Assembly: GCA_024349245.1 (NCBI GenBank)
Contig: JALDNG010000099.1
Coordinates: 2,235,001 to 2,299,000, forward strand
Length of the DNA: 64,000 bases
Direction of reading: 5' to 3'
Source of the DNA: Neodontobutis hainanensis
Taxonomy: Eukaryota; Chordata; Actinopteri; Gobiiformes; Odontobutidae
Part shown: positions 52,501-62,879 of the stretch, piece by piece
How the letters are laid out: each line of letters starts with the position of its first letter
Numbering within the stretch: the first letter of the stretch is position 1
Program-made: the position numbers and the translations under genes
Notes under the pieces: generated by a model
Databases searched by the model: none
What the model was told of the DNA's origin: nothing
The model's input: only the letters and a program-made list of their open reading frames with translations

Positions 52501-55500
52501 CAGATCTGCTTTGATCCAAACCTATTCATCATCTGAACACAATGATATATTAATAAAACCGCCATCTTTAAAAGATCCAGCGCCACCTACAAACCTCTAA
52601 TGGGAGTTTATCCTCGAAAAATGAAAACTGGTATACAAAATACAATTCCTTGAGTCCATATCTCCATTTTACATTAATATACAGCCTTTTGATTTTTATT
52701 ACCATTTGCCTGGAATATGATAAGAGTCAGGGATGTTGATCTAATTCAGTTATAGCTCCAGTGGTATTGAAATGGTTAATGAAGCCCCACAATTTCAGAT
52801 GGACATTTGTTTTTCCTGCCATTATGGCATGTGACATTGTCTACAAGGCAAGTTTTAGTCAAATAACTAAGGGCATTTTTTATAATAATATATTAATATA
52901 AAAAAAAAAATGACTCAACTGTTGGCACCAAGCCTCCCTCATGTAATCTCTTAAACGGTCTTCGAGTAAGGGCGCCGCCATACGGCGATATACAGCGAAA
53001 TTAAGCGATATACTGCCGTCCACCAGAGGGCAGGCTCCAAAAGCGAAAATATAAGGAGATACCCAAAGGCGAAGTATAAAAATTATGTTTACAGTCTGGT
53101 ACAAAAGATGGCTCAGGTCTCTAGAGCTAAGTTTTTACTACGTGACAAAACTCTGGGGGAGGGGTTTGATTAATATGTCCGTTTATGCTGTCTGATGTAA
53201 CCGCCATTTTATTGCCCTGTCGTGACGACAATATCGGTCGTATTCAATGTAAGAGAGAAGAAGATTTTTCAAGAGACCATTTGGTGGTGGTGCCGCAGTA
53301 GTTGTCGGTAGAGAGGTTGCGTTAGTTGTTGGCTCTGGTATAGTTGTAGTATTCGGTGCAGAGGTTGCATTAGTTGTTGGTACTGGTGTAGTTGTAGTAT
53401 TCGGTGCAGAGGTTGCATTAGTTGTTGGCTCTGGTGTAGTAGTCACTGTAAAATAGGAGAAAAGAACTATCATTAATTATCTTAAGCATACCTGTATTTA
53501 AACTGTTAACATTAGTCGGTAAACACAGCTATGTTAAGCCTTACTTGGACATGGACCTATACCTAAGAAATATCACGGTTGGAAGTAACAAATTACAAAT
53601 ATTCACGTTACTGTAATTACTGTAAATAGATTTATGGGGTCATTTTTTTTTCTATATATTTTTAAGACTTTTTTTTTTTTTACTTGTAATTAAAAGGTGC
53701 ATTATGGAAGTTTCAATGATTCAAAAAAAAAAAAAAATCCAACTCATACGTACATGCATCAGCATCAAATTAATTAATGTGAATTTTCCACGGTTGCCTC
53801 TTTACACCTGTCCAATCAATTAAATGAGAAGGTATTCAGTGGACCCTGCACCCTGCACCCTGCAGATGTATTAACTCTGCAGGGTGCCAAAACTTTTGCA
53901 GACACCATTTTTTTGTTTTCTGTTATTTTGAAAGTATAAATGATGGAAATAAAATATAACTTTTTTTGACTTATTATAAGGATGTCTAATCTGTTATTTG
54001 ATGTCTTTTGAATATTTTTCCATCTTTTCTTGGCGTCTTTATGCACATTAATAAAATGTTTTACCTGGGGTGCCCAAACTTTCGATCCCCACTGTAAAAT
54101 GAAATAAAACTGCATATGACACTGCACTTTTTTTTGCCTTTATGCTATGTATAAACAAACTTTAATGTGTTACATTTATGAAATGAATGAAGGACTGCAG
54201 AGAAAACAAAACTACAATTCTGCATGAAACAAAAACATTTTTACTCCGAAAACAATATGTTTGGTTGAAGATACTTTTAAGTAAAGTACTCAATGCCCAT
54301 TTGAGATCTAATTGTATTTATGAAAAAAAAAACAAAAAAACCCGCCAAACTTAAATTATCAACCAGCAGCAAACCAAAAACTCTTTTCTCATTCTGTGTG
54401 CCATCATCCTTTTACTGGCGTGTGCAGTCAGCTGTCAGTCTGAATAATAAAAGGACTATTTCACTGAACAATGAAAAAATATGAATATATGCAAAATAAT
54501 AGGCAATTAAAATATTTATCATACTTAATTAATCTGATTTCTGCTTCTGAACCTCAGCGCACAGCGTCTGAACATCAGAGCTGTCTGCCGTCACCTTCAT
54601 TTTTTCACAGGATTGTACAGTGGGGATCGAAAGTTTGGGCACACCAGGTAAAGAATTTTATTAATGTGCATAAAGACTCCAAGAAAAGATGGAAGAATCT
54701 CCAAAAGGCATCAAATGACAGATTAGACATCCTTATAATAAGTCAAAAAAAGTTAGATTTTATTTCCATTTTCAAAAAAACAGAAAACAAAAAAATGGTG
54801 TCTGCAAAAGTTTGGGCAAGCTGTCATCTGTTGTAAAATGCGCGCTGGCAGGTGTCGCACATTGGCATTTGTGATGCATAGTAACAGCAACAACATAATA
54901 CATTTTAAATAAATACTCTTAATACTATTAATTATTTTCAAAACCCACAGGGAGCCGCATCAGAGGGATGAAAGGGCCGCATGCGGCTCCGGAGCAGCGG
55001 GTTGCCGACCCCTGCCCTAGACGAATGGCTTGCTGCCCATACTTGACTTCTTTTTTTTGTTTTTACACATTCAACCCTGCCCAACACTCCACAACATTTC
55101 ACCTTCACTCATAAACACTCTCCCTCCAACAGCCATACCACTGACAAACAAGCTTATATTAAAATACATGGTTTGATTTATTAAAAAGCCTTCAACATTT
55201 CTCTGTCTCATCTTTTGTTACGGCTGATTGGGGGCTTGTTGTTTAACATAATCCTTTGGCGCGTAAAAAATATGTTATGTTGCATTGTTGTAGGGTTTAT
55301 TGGTTTTTGTACTTGCCTAAAGAGTGGCGCTAAAGAGTTTGACCTACTTTTTGAGTATTTAAAAATTGTAAGTGTTTTTTTTTTTAACAACTTAAAGCAG
55401 TCTTTGTTTTTTGTGTAAGAAACCAATACAACAAAACCAGTAACAGCTTTTACATTCTCAACCAAACCTGGGCTTCCTTTATCCTTGGAATAATTGATGA

Positions 55501-58500
55501 CCAAGTTTTCAGCAGCCTGAAAAAGGTTTAGTTCAGGGGTGTGCACACTAGAACATGGGACTCTTCTGGAGTGCTGGGCCAACACTCTATACTTTATCTC
55601 TTTATTCTCTTTAAAAAAAGAGATGCTAGCTTCAGGAAAGAATGTTACCATTTGGAGCATTTCGAAGTGGAATGAATTGATCACAGCAAAATATAATAAG
55701 AATGTTTGCAGTGTTAAATTCTTAGTGAATGCTTGGTGGGCCTGCTTTTTGCAGATGTTGTAGTCGTGTTGGCTCCATCAAGCCAGGACCTTGAGTGTGC
55801 ACTGGGACGATTCGGAGCCGAGTGGCGGCCGGGATGAGAATCACCATCTCTAAGTCTGAGACAATGGTTCTCAGCTGGAAAAGGATGGTTTGTCCCCTTC
55901 AGGTTGGTGGAGCTCCTGCCTCAAGTGGACATTCGGATCATTGCAGCTTCTGAAGAAAGAGCTGAGCTGAAAGATGATGCGCTTGATTTACCAGTCGATC
56001 TACGTTCCTAGTACTCTCACCTATGGTAATGAGCTTTGGGTCATGACTGAAAGGATAAGATCCTGGATTCAACTTTGAAATAGGCAGAGAAGCTCGGTCA
56101 CTCTGATGGAGCTCAGAGTAGAGCCAGAGGAGCCAGCTGGGGAGGTGTTCTGGGCATGTCCCACCAGGAGGAGGCCTCAGGGAAGACCTAGGACACGCTG
56201 GAGGGACTATGTCTCTCGACTGGCCTGGGAATACCTCAGTGTTCCCCCAGAAGAACTGGAGGAAGTGTCTAGGGAGTAGGGAATTCTAGATATCTCTGCT
56301 TAGACTGCTGCCACCCACGACATGGCCTCGGATAAGTGGAAGAAGCCCACTTATAAGTTGTATTTTTGACTTATTTGAGTGTGACCCAGGAAGATATTGT
56401 TCCTGTAAAACTCTTTTCTCTAGCATGCCCAAATAAACATCCTGTGTTGTTTCATAATAGGCTAGAGCCTGCTAGTTCCTTGTTTCCGTGAAGGATGTTT
56501 TGTGCAAAGATAAGGTTAAGTGGTTGTTGAATTTAATCTGCCTTCTGGTGGCCAAACATTTGAAGATACACATTTGACCATATTAAGAGCAGAAGAGCTG
56601 TGATATATAGTGATTTTTTAAATAGAGTTATATGTATATATATAAGCAGGCTGCAGCTGTATATGTGCTTGGCTGAAGAATAAATCTGTAAATTTATTTC
56701 CATTTCATTTAATTTTACTTTCCTTTTCTTTTATTAAGTTTCTTCTTTTTTCTCGCAGTTTAAGCAGACATATTAGGTGCTGGTATTATCAGCATCCATT
56801 CATTTATTATTGGCAAGAAGTGTAGCCCAAGAGCCAATGGGAGATTCCTTAACACAAGACCACCTTCTTATTGAGCATGTGATTGGCCAAAGCTTCTGGT
56901 GATCCTTGACATTTGTGTTTTAGGTGTATGTGGAGTTTAAGTGCTAAAAGAAGTCTTTAAGATTTACCACTGGCACTTATATCTTATTATTAGGTCATAT
57001 CTTATTGTTTTTTTTCCCTTGATAATATAGCGCAATAGAACACATTTAGTCACCTTACACTTAGATTATCAAACAACATAAATATTTAAGTAAGTCAGTT
57101 TTCCTGATTGTGTTTGTCATTGCAGACCTACCTGTTGGTTCGGTCCTGAGCTGGCAGGACTGTCCATCTGTCGGAAGAGAGTTTATGCATCCACATGTGT
57201 TCTGAGTGATGTTATCACAGGCCCCATAGCTATAGCAGGTGTCATTTGGCCAAATGTATCCAGACTCACATCTGCACTCATAGTTGGACAGATTGCTGGA
57301 TGAACAGACTGGAAAGAAGCAAAAGTTTTAAACCATAATGCCATGTTTACTGCTGGCAACTTGTGTCAAAAAAACCCAAGAAAAACAAGAGAACGAAGGC
57401 ACACCTGTGGTGGTGGTGATGTCTGTAATCTCAACAGAATTGTTGAGTGTAATGGGCAGAGTCAGATTTTTCAAAAGTGCCTTGAACGTTTCGACATTAG
57501 TGACTTGGACTACAGCTTGGAAAATTGCAGTTGAATTCACAGTCACTGTAAAAAGAGAAAACACAGTAGAAACAAAACTACAATATAGAACTACAACTGA
57601 TACGATGGATGAACTAACAGCAGCTGCAAACTAACATTGAGAAACTGTTACTTCTCAATATCTTATTTATTGGTGTTGTGATGTAAATTTTGATGTGATG
57701 CATGGCTCATCACTCAGATTTACTTAGTGGAGTATCTGTCAAACCAGGGCCCTTTGTCTGTGAAAGAGGGGTGCGTGTTTTGTGTGAAAAAGCCATCAAT
57801 TTAATTTTGAGGCTTATTTTTAGGTTCCATATTTTGAGATAGTTCAATAATGTTGTTTAAAACTCTAACATCATTGTAGATCCAGTTGTTGTTGATATTG
57901 CAAAAAAATAACTGCAAGATATCATTCAGTTCTGATTCAGGACCATGTTTTATGTAGAATGTATTAATTAATTTGTTACTGGTCAGTGTTGTAGTCTGGG
58001 GTATTTGCAGTGATCGATGATCAGTGATCTGATCTGATCGTAGTTTCTTAAAGAGATTTAAAAATTTAGACAAAAATTTGACAAAAATTTTGAAAATTTT
58101 AGGACAGTGTTTTGTCATTAACGATTGTATAATTGCTTCAGTTTAAACAGTCTGCCCTTCAACACAAACTACAGCAACTCCCAAGGGTCAAAATGCAAAC
58201 TTCTCTGCACTGAAAAAAAAAAGAAAAAGGATATATGACAATAAATAACGCCTTACCCTCTCTCTTTGTTCTTTCATGAAAAATCATTGCTTTATCATTC
58301 ATGGACTCCTGAAAAGATCACATTATAGAGAAAAGAAAATTTATTTATTTGATTGTTCATTGTGTAGATCAATTTTCTTTATGAATTACTAAATTATCAG
58401 TTGTTGATGCTGTTTAACCTGAATCCAGAATCTGTGGGCCTCACTCTCCATAATGCAGTACATGAGCAGCACCAACATGTATCTGAAGGCCTTCTGTGGC

Positions 58501-58505
58501 GCCAT
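34501..58505 (-). CDS. adgrf5: adhesion GPCR F5 (GPR116/Ig-hepta) with triplicated N-terminal module
   Basis: Coding exons in order: 58505-58419, 58308-58257, 57545-57405, 57308-57132, 53562-53545, 53445-53278, 50660-50508, 50412-50248, 49305-49270, 49162-49091, 48289-48137, 48041-47877, 46934-46899, 46791-46720, 46485-46171, 44560-44472, 44395-44337, 44128-44007, 43927-43718, 41229-41032, 39055-38927, 38850-38678, 38447-38283, 37195-35804, 35713-35672, 34835-34788, 34697-34628, 34550-34501. Total 4557 nt, 1518 aa, every phase closing. Layout: signal peptide (RYMLVLLMYCIM); furin-like RTKR in exon 2; three modules of beta domain, 8-Cys domain and Thr/Pro linker; a Thr-rich stalk; SEA (three exons); Ig domains (GTTPLKLENE..., FLTDIGIYVC); a Sushi/HormR-like domain; GAIN; GPS HL/T after residue 1183; 7TM; a Ser-rich tail ending GYNVSSGGNSSTLNT, which resembles the ADGRF5 tail. 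In mammals this receptor controls lung surfactant and kidney acid secretion. CVFWNFRLFNNSGGWD and CWLNWDPSKALLAF support the F5 assignment. Confidence 0.93.
35804..37195 (-). CDS. adgrf5: adgrf5 exon: GAIN C-terminus, GPS and 7TM
   Basis: 1392-nt phase 0-0 exon. GPS CVFWNFRL...GGWDDQGC...CSCNHL/TSFSILMS is intact, so autoproteolysis is expected, with TSFSILMS as tethered agonist. Helix 3 region (CTAATFFIHLFYLALFFWML), EL2 (VCWLNWDPSKALLAF) and helix 6 (LTPFFGLTWCLG) are canonical. It ends NSLQ, followed by the 42-nt exon GLFILIFGTLLDKK. Confidence 0.96.
37196..38282. other. adgrf5 intron with repeat debris
   Basis: Contains a fragment with the common fish repeat ending TTGGATAAAAGTGTCTGCTAAATG (about 37380-37600, with a short TA run at 37457-37490), and a second unidentified stretch at 37760-38040 of higher GC content. 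No exon seen. Confidence 0.5.
39805..40130 (+). repeat. interspersed repeat, copy 2
   Basis: Counterpart of 30380-30770 in the same orientation, lying in an adgrf5 intron. Non-coding and unidentified. Confidence 0.55.
41345..41620. mobile_element. Penelope-like terminal repeat fragment
   Basis: Begins AAGCATCTGGACTCAG and continues through GGTGAAGACGTTTCGTCTC, CTCTAGAGGGAGGAGTTTGA and the GGGAAGTGTGACTCCTGATG block shared with 19001-20095 and 33722-34075. Non-coding, in an adgrf5 intron. Confidence 0.65.
41865..41960. mobile_element. Penelope-like terminal repeat, short fragment
   Basis: GGTTCTCAGTCATCCAGGTC then AAAGCATCTGGACTCAGTTT and GGTGAAGATGTTTCAT, the outer part of the same terminal repeat. 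Confidence 0.65.
43040..43215. mobile_element. Penelope-like terminal repeat fragment, opposite arm
   Basis: CTCTCTTACCAGTTGATCTCAG, TCTCTTGGAATTAGAGACAA and CACCTTGAAAACTGAGTCC match the right arm at 33941-34030. Together with 41345-41620 these may be the two ends of one disrupted element. Confidence 0.6.
43335..43500 (-). repeat. tRNA-like interspersed repeat fragment
   Basis: The minus strand reads CAGTGGCGCAGTGGATAACC TCACAGCGACAAGCTTC then GGGGCCTTTCTGTGTGGACT, a common fish repeat with a tRNA-like head. A related piece (GGCAGAGTGGTTAGCACTCC) is at 25601-25635. Confidence 0.55.
46171..46485 (-). CDS. adgrf5: adgrf5 Thr-rich mucin-like stalk exon
   Basis: A 315-nt phase 1-1 exon translating to VTPEPPPDSDVINI followed by about 85 residues that are almost only Thr with Ala, Pro and Asn (TTTAPTTT, TTTAPNTT), ending AVPPK. 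It lies between the last module and the SEA domain, a natural place for an O-glycosylated stalk. The DNA is an imperfect array of GTAGTT and GGTGCA words, so length should vary between alleles. Flanking splice sites are good (TTTTACAG and C/GTATGT). Confidence 0.85.
46558..48928 (-). repeat. adgrf5: adgrf5 tandem module copy A (2371 bp)
   Basis: Carries four phase 1-1 exons in transcription order: beta domain 48289-48137, 8-Cys domain 48041-47877, 36-nt mini-exon 46934-46899 (GIGQCQNTTACQ) and Thr/Pro linker 46791-46720. It is nearly identical to copy B, introns included, with an offset of 2371 bases over the exons. Both units open at CAGTAGATCTGTGGTTACAT. Since all exons are symmetric, adding or losing a unit keeps the frame. 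Confidence 0.93.
48929..51305 (-). repeat. adgrf5: adgrf5 tandem module copy B (about 2377 bp)
   Basis: Exons 50660-50508, 50412-50248, 49305-49270 and 49162-49091. In coding sequence I see only a synonymous change in the Cys exon (ACC/ACT, Thr) and a Glu to Gln change near the end of the beta domain (VSEV in A, VSQV in B). Intron differences are isolated single bases and short indels, so the duplication or a gene conversion is recent, unless it is an assembly artefact. Confidence 0.92.
51306..51860 (-). pseudogene. adgrf5: decayed partial copy of the adgrf5 module (linker and mini-exon)
   Basis: The first 160 bases follow copies A and B closely, then diverge. The linker-exon counterpart (about 51468-51521) still reads TTTPMPTTNATSPPNTTN, but the acceptor TTTTACAG has become CCTATG with no AG, so it should not be spliced in. 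The mini-exon counterpart near 51615-51636 has lost most of its sequence. The matching beta and Cys exons are absent. Confidence 0.75.
51861..53277. other. adgrf5 intron with repeat debris
   Basis: GGGGCGTAGCCAGAAGTTAA at 51904 looks like the start of a DNA-transposon-derived repeat. A short hairpin, TTGGTGACAGGACACCCTGTCACCAA split around its centre, lies at 52014-52039. No further exon of adgrf5 is visible here. Confidence 0.45.
53278..53445 (-). CDS. adgrf5: adgrf5 module 1 linker exon with 16-aa repeats
   Basis: 168-nt phase 1-1 exon made of three near-copies of a 16-residue unit (TTTPEPTTNATSAPNT, TTTPVPTTNATSAPNT, TTIPEPTTNATSLP) and a tail AAPPPN. Each unit has the N-glycosylation sequon NAT and many Thr. 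It is the ancestral-looking form of the shorter 72-nt linkers in copies A and B. Confidence 0.85.
53545..53562 (-). CDS. adgrf5: adgrf5 18-nt microexon (module 1)
   Basis: Minus strand TTTCTTAG/GTATAGGTCCATGTCCAA/GTAAGG. Translated with the preceding phase 1 base it gives GIGPCP, homologous to the 36-nt mini-exon GIGQCQNTTACQ of copies A and B. Use of this exon is inferred from homology and splice sites. Skipping it would also keep the frame. Confidence 0.6.
53870..54107 (-). mobile_element. Tc1-like terminal segment, left arm
   Basis: The minus strand begins CAGTGGGGATCGAAAGTTTG GGCACCCCAGGTAAA and continues for about 235 bases to GCAAAAGTTTTGGCACCCTG. It matches the arm at 54616-54825 in inverted orientation. 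No transposase is included. Confidence 0.75.
54616..54825 (+). mobile_element. Tc1-like terminal segment, right arm
   Basis: Starts ACAGTGGGGATCGAAAGTTT and ends GCAAAAGTTTGGGCAAGC. It is the same segment as 53870-54107 in the opposite direction, with the CAGTGGGG ends of both arms pointing toward each other across about 510 bases. Confidence 0.75.
54940..55020. repeat. end of a hAT-like interspersed repeat
   Basis: GGGAGCCGCATCAGAGGGAT, GGGCCGCATGCGGCTCC and GGGTTGCCGACCCCTGCCCTAG are typical of the ends of common vertebrate hAT-derived repeats. The rest of the element is not resolved. A similar end (CAGGGGTGTCAAACTT) is at 4839-4854. Confidence 0.5.
55765..56345 (+). mobile_element. 3' portion of a non-LTR retrotransposon
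   Basis: Decayed C-terminal LINE coding region: GMRITISKSETMVLSWKR, LTYGNELWVMT, WRDYVSRLAWE-like and EELEEVSREWG-like segments are readable across frameshifts. It is the same family as 30790-32815 and lies in an adgrf5 intron. Confidence 0.8.
57132..57545 (-). CDS. adgrf5: adgrf5 module 1: beta domain and 8-Cys domain exons
   Basis: Exon 57545-57405 encodes VTVNSTAIFQAVVQVTNVET and onwards, a SEA-like beta domain. Exon 57308-57132 encodes an 8-cysteine domain with CRCESGYIWPNDTC and LPTDGQSC. Both are phase 1-1. The same pair occurs in copies A and B and, once, in the ADGRF-like gene (22412-22257 and 21647-21495), so the module predates the split of the two receptors. Confidence 0.88.
58419..58505 (-). 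CDS. adgrf5: adgrf5 first coding exon (signal peptide)
   Basis: ATG at 58505 opens MAPQKAFRYMLVLLMYCIME, a good signal peptide. An acceptor CCATCTCCAG ends five bases before the ATG (TGAAC ATG), as in the neighbouring receptor gene (GAACA ATG), so an upstream non-coding exon exists outside the model. The donor is CAG/GTTAAA. Confidence 0.8.
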
Positions 58506-58509
58506 GTTC

Positions 58510-60030
58510 ACTGGAGATGGGATTAAAACAAGAAAACATACTTTATATTTATTAATTCATGTATTTTATACAAGTTATTCTTTTATGAGCCACATGAAGC
58601 TGGATCCTTGGCCAGGGTGTATCCCGGCTGCTTTGGGCGTGAGCTGGGATACACCCTGGATGATTGTCAGTTAATCACAGGACTACAAGCCTGTTTTACA
58701 AAGGCTTCTTTGTACCAAAGACTCGCTAAGTGAATAGAGTGCACAAAGCCTAAGGAGGAGACAATGCAAATGCATAGACACTATCCCTATCATTTCTAAA
58801 GAAAAGTTCACAGTTGTGAAAGAAAGACTGCAGTTGTTTGAGCAAAGAAGAGGCATAGGAAATATTAACATTAAATACCTGCCAACCTGTCCACATTTTG
58901 TGTAGCAGGCAAGCATTTTTACATCAAAGTACGCCAGTACGATTTGTTGCTCTAAAGTACGCAAACAGCAGCTGTTCGTTGTTGCTTTGTGCTGGTTGCT
59001 GTCTCAGTCTGCAGACACAGCACTTGTGAGTTGTTGCCCTTTCTCAAAGTAATAGTCTAGCATGTCATTTACCTGTCAATCAACATGTAACTTAGTTATG
59101 ACAAAGTGAGTCCCAAGTCCCGCCTCTCTTCAAATAGCACTGTGTGATGCGTTTTTGGCTTGTTCATTCTCACATGTCATTGGCTGGATGTGGGAACAGT
59201 GCTTCGCAAACAAGGTTAGCGGGAATAGCAGTGTTGCCAGATGTACGATAATTCTCAAATTTGTACAATAATTATAGCCTCCGTATGCTCAATAAATGTA
59301 ATAATCCATAAATGTAAGTGTGATAATTTTAGGATGTTAGATGTGGGAGATTGATCAAGGATATCTTCTTGGCTGTGATTCACTGTTGGTCTGATTTGGA
59401 ATCAGTTTCAGACTCAGTTTTCATGCTATGTTTACTTTGTTATGGCAGTTTGAAAAACTGACTCTTAAATTGCAGGAAATGTTTAAATTATTTCAAATAC
59501 AGTCGCCCGATATCACCTCCTGGATGAATGCAGACCCTAATTAATAAGTGTGTACTCAGCACAGGATTTTAAAAAGAGACAAACATTTGCCAAAAAGCAA
59601 GTCAACACCTTGCAAAACCTTGGAGTTGGACCTATATTTAAGGTGCGTTTCTTCTGTTTAAGGGGACTTTTTACTGTCTAATGTAATGGACAGTCTCACA
59701 ATGCAAAGATAACAATATTCTTTCTTACTTTGTATAAAGAGTATGTCATTTAAAACAGGTTTACAAAGGCTGATGTCCTGTCCTGTGGTCAGCAGCCAGT
59801 GCCCTGTCTTTATGTGTTGTATTTACAGTAGCCTTACAGTTATTATTTCCAATAATTAGAGCCTATTACTTGAATATTTTCACTGTAGGCTACCGTATAA
59901 TATCAATGCTCATAATACTTATTACAATACTTATTCCTACAATTTCTACAATCTTACATTAGACACTTGCATGATTTCAAGAAACAGAATATTTTTGAGT
60001 ATATTTTAACTCTTAGCCAATAGTAGTAGA
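58510..60030. other. 5' flank of adgrf5, no recognised gene
   Basis: No coding potential with family resemblance. A small hairpin lies at 58613-58660 (CCAGGGTGTATCCCGGCTGC and GAGCTGGGATACACCCTGG). The adgrf5 non-coding first exon and promoter probably lie somewhere in this interval, but I cannot place them. Confidence 0.4.
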
Positions 60031-60035
60031 ACTAC

Positions 60036-60207
60036 AGCAGTGGCTCAGTGGTAGAGAGATTGACCTTCAACCGGAAGGTAGGCGGTTCAATTCCCACTCT
60101 CCCCACAGTTCATACTGTCTTTGTGTCCTTGGGCAAGACACTTAGCCCACCTCTAGTGGCTTTAACACTGGGAAATAGAAGCTAAATGTAAGTGACTTTG
60201 GATAAAA
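60036..60207 (+). mobile_element. tRNA-derived SINE
   Basis: Box A-like GTGGCTCAGTGGTAGAGAG, box B-like GGTTCAATTCCC, then the body TGTCCTTGGGCAAGACACTTAGCC. It ends in TTTGGATAAAAGCATCAGC. Same family as 13927-14132. Confidence 0.82.
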
Positions 60208-60776
60208 GCATCAGCTAGTCAGCTTCAGGACTGTGCCAGGTTTGATCCCAAACATTCAAATTCAAGTATTTTCCAGTTACGTTGCCCTTGACCTTATCTC
60301 ACGATAGGTAGGCCAATTTTTGGTCAAATAATGTGCCGGCCCCTGCCTTGTTTTATTGATCATATGTTGTTTTAGAGGTGGAGTCCTGGCACTGATCAGA
60401 GACCCCATGGCTCAGTGGATCCCGCTCCAGATAACAGCTGCCTGTTCCACTCCTTCCGCTCATCTGCATTCTTGTCTTTTGTTTATGCCACAACACTTGA
60501 CTCTCACACACACCTTCACTCACCCATTCAGTCACACAACTGATGCCCACATTACATTACTATTTGAACTTTATTATTTAACTTTATTATAAGTTATTTG
60601 AAATGACATTGAACTTTTGTTATTGTGTCTTTTTGTAACAACTGCTAGAGCCAGGTGTAACAAAGTTGATTTAACTATAAAATTATTAGGTGAAAATAAA
60701 ATTGAGAATCACCATGAGTGGATTTGTGTTTTATATTTTATATTGCAACAAAGGCCAATAAAAGCCCCTTAAAGTA

Positions 60777-61052
60777 TGTATGTCTCTGTAGCTCTGTACC
60801 TGGTTAGCACTAAATAGTGCAAGGTTATACAACATCATCTAATCAATGACGTAATACGTAGCTACATAGGCTGTACTTTTCCAGAAGGGGAGGACTGGTT
60901 ATTCAATACCACACTGTTTTGAGTGTCCGGTCTCCTGGTCCCGTATCGATGGTCAATAAACGTCTCCTGTCTAAGACATCCAAAACATCTCCAGCATGAC
61001 TTTTCTCTCGTGTGACTCTCCACTGCTCTGAGGGCAACTCAAATATTCCCTA
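60777..61052. mobile_element. possible solo LTR
   Basis: Starts TGTATGTCTCTG and ends CCCTAACA. Inside are an AATAAA near 60955 and C/T-rich sequence resembling an R-U5 region (GTCTCCTGTCTAAGACATCC). No internal coding region is present and no clear target-site duplication was found, so this is weak. Confidence 0.35.
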
Positions 61053-62222
61053 ACACCCAGTATAAAATATTAATGTAGATTTATAAACACACCTCCCTCA
61101 GAGAATAATTTAACCCATTACATGCAGGGCAGGAGTCTTATTGACTATAAATAAGACTCTAAGACTCATGACATCAAACTAAACAGACTAAAACTTATGA
61201 CATCATAATGAGCAGCACAATTTAGGAACTAAACAAAAAGATAATGACAACAACAGCGGTAAGAGATGACACTAAGATTTTTGAAAAAGATAAAGGGAAA
61301 TACAAAAGCTGTTAGTTAAAAGAGGTAAAACAGCCAACGAGACGACAATTAATCCACATAACATGCACCAATGCTACAGACAAGAGAGGGGTAGGCCCTC
61401 TCTGTGAGCCTTTAGAGGTGCTAGAGTGCATTGGGTCTAGGACAGGGGTGTCATTCCGGGTTTAATCCGTAGAGTAGAAAAAAAAAGTAGAAAATAAGCT
61501 GCAATTTCTCATTGAAAGAAACTGCTGTTCTAAATGTGACCACTAGATGTCGCAATAGCGCAAGTACCTGTCCGTGGGTCACTTGGTACCGGGCCGCTGA
61601 GCAAGAATAAATAACTTACATTATTTCTGTTTTATTTATTATCCACAGAAGCGTAGTACTGTCAATGTGTATATATATATATATATTGTTTTTCTGACTT
61701 TTTTTTTATAGTTTTCTGATTTTTTATTTTTGGGGAATTGTTTTTTTGACTTTTTTTTAATAGTTTTTCCAGCCAGTAGCATGTAATAGAGTGATACTAT
61801 CACAATATTTCATGATAACTTTTCTTTTTTAAAACTTTATCAGAAGCAACGTAGTCTACTACGCGAGGAAGCATGGCGTCGCAGCTGATCAAGTTATACT
61901 TCAGTCTTGGTCTAAAACATGGCGAGATATTAACCGCGGTGAAGTTAGATTGACGTTGGATATTCTGCTCCACACTTTCACTGGGAGGTTATGTTGTCTG
62001 TGTCCGACTATTGTGTCATGGTTGCGGCGAACTCACTCTGGAAGCTCTTAGCATGGAGCCTTAGGGACCGTCAATAAATGACGATCAGTGAAGTAAATAA
62101 ATAAATTCAATAGCTTCAAGATAAACAAATGTATTTTCTCCAAACCACTTTAAAATAAGAGATCTAATCTAGTGGCATCATGCACCTCTTTTTTTTCACT
62201 TTTATGTTTTTTGGTTTTTATA

Positions 62223-62229
<7 letters not shown>

Positions 62230-62304
<75 letters not shown>
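62230..62304. repeat. (TA)n microsatellite
   Basis: Pure TA array inside the left arm of the foldback element. ORFs reported across it on both strands are artefacts. Confidence 0.98.
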
Positions 62305-62308
<4 letters not shown>

Positions 62309-62879
62309 CATTTCAATAGCTTTCAGGTCATGTGACCTAGTCACTTCAATACACTTTAAATAAATAGTACTATCCTAGTAGTATCATGCACACCTCTTTT
62401 TTCTATTTTATATAAATTTTTATGTACAAAGATATGTTTATTTTTTCAATAGCTTTCAGGTCATATGACCTAGTCACTTTATAATCATAGTACTAGCATA
62501 GTACTACCATGCACACCTCTTTTTTCCACTTTTATCTTTCTTTCAATTTTTTTTCAATTTTATAATTTAAAGAAATATGATTTTTTTTCAATAGCTTTCA
62601 GGTCAGGTGATTTAGTCACTTCAAATCACTTTATATTAACAGTACTAGCCTCATAGTACTATGCACACATTTTTCTTTCACTTTTGTCTTTATTTATATA
62701 AATGATTTTTTTATTTAAAAACTCTTATCCACTCACCTCAAATCCCTTTATCCTTTAATATTAGTCTGGCATAATCACACACACCTCTTTTTATTGTGTT
62801 TTTTTCTCTTTTTATTTCTCTTTATTAAAATAAAAAAAATTCTGCCAGCTTCCTGGGTCTTGTAAATATGCCACTTCAA

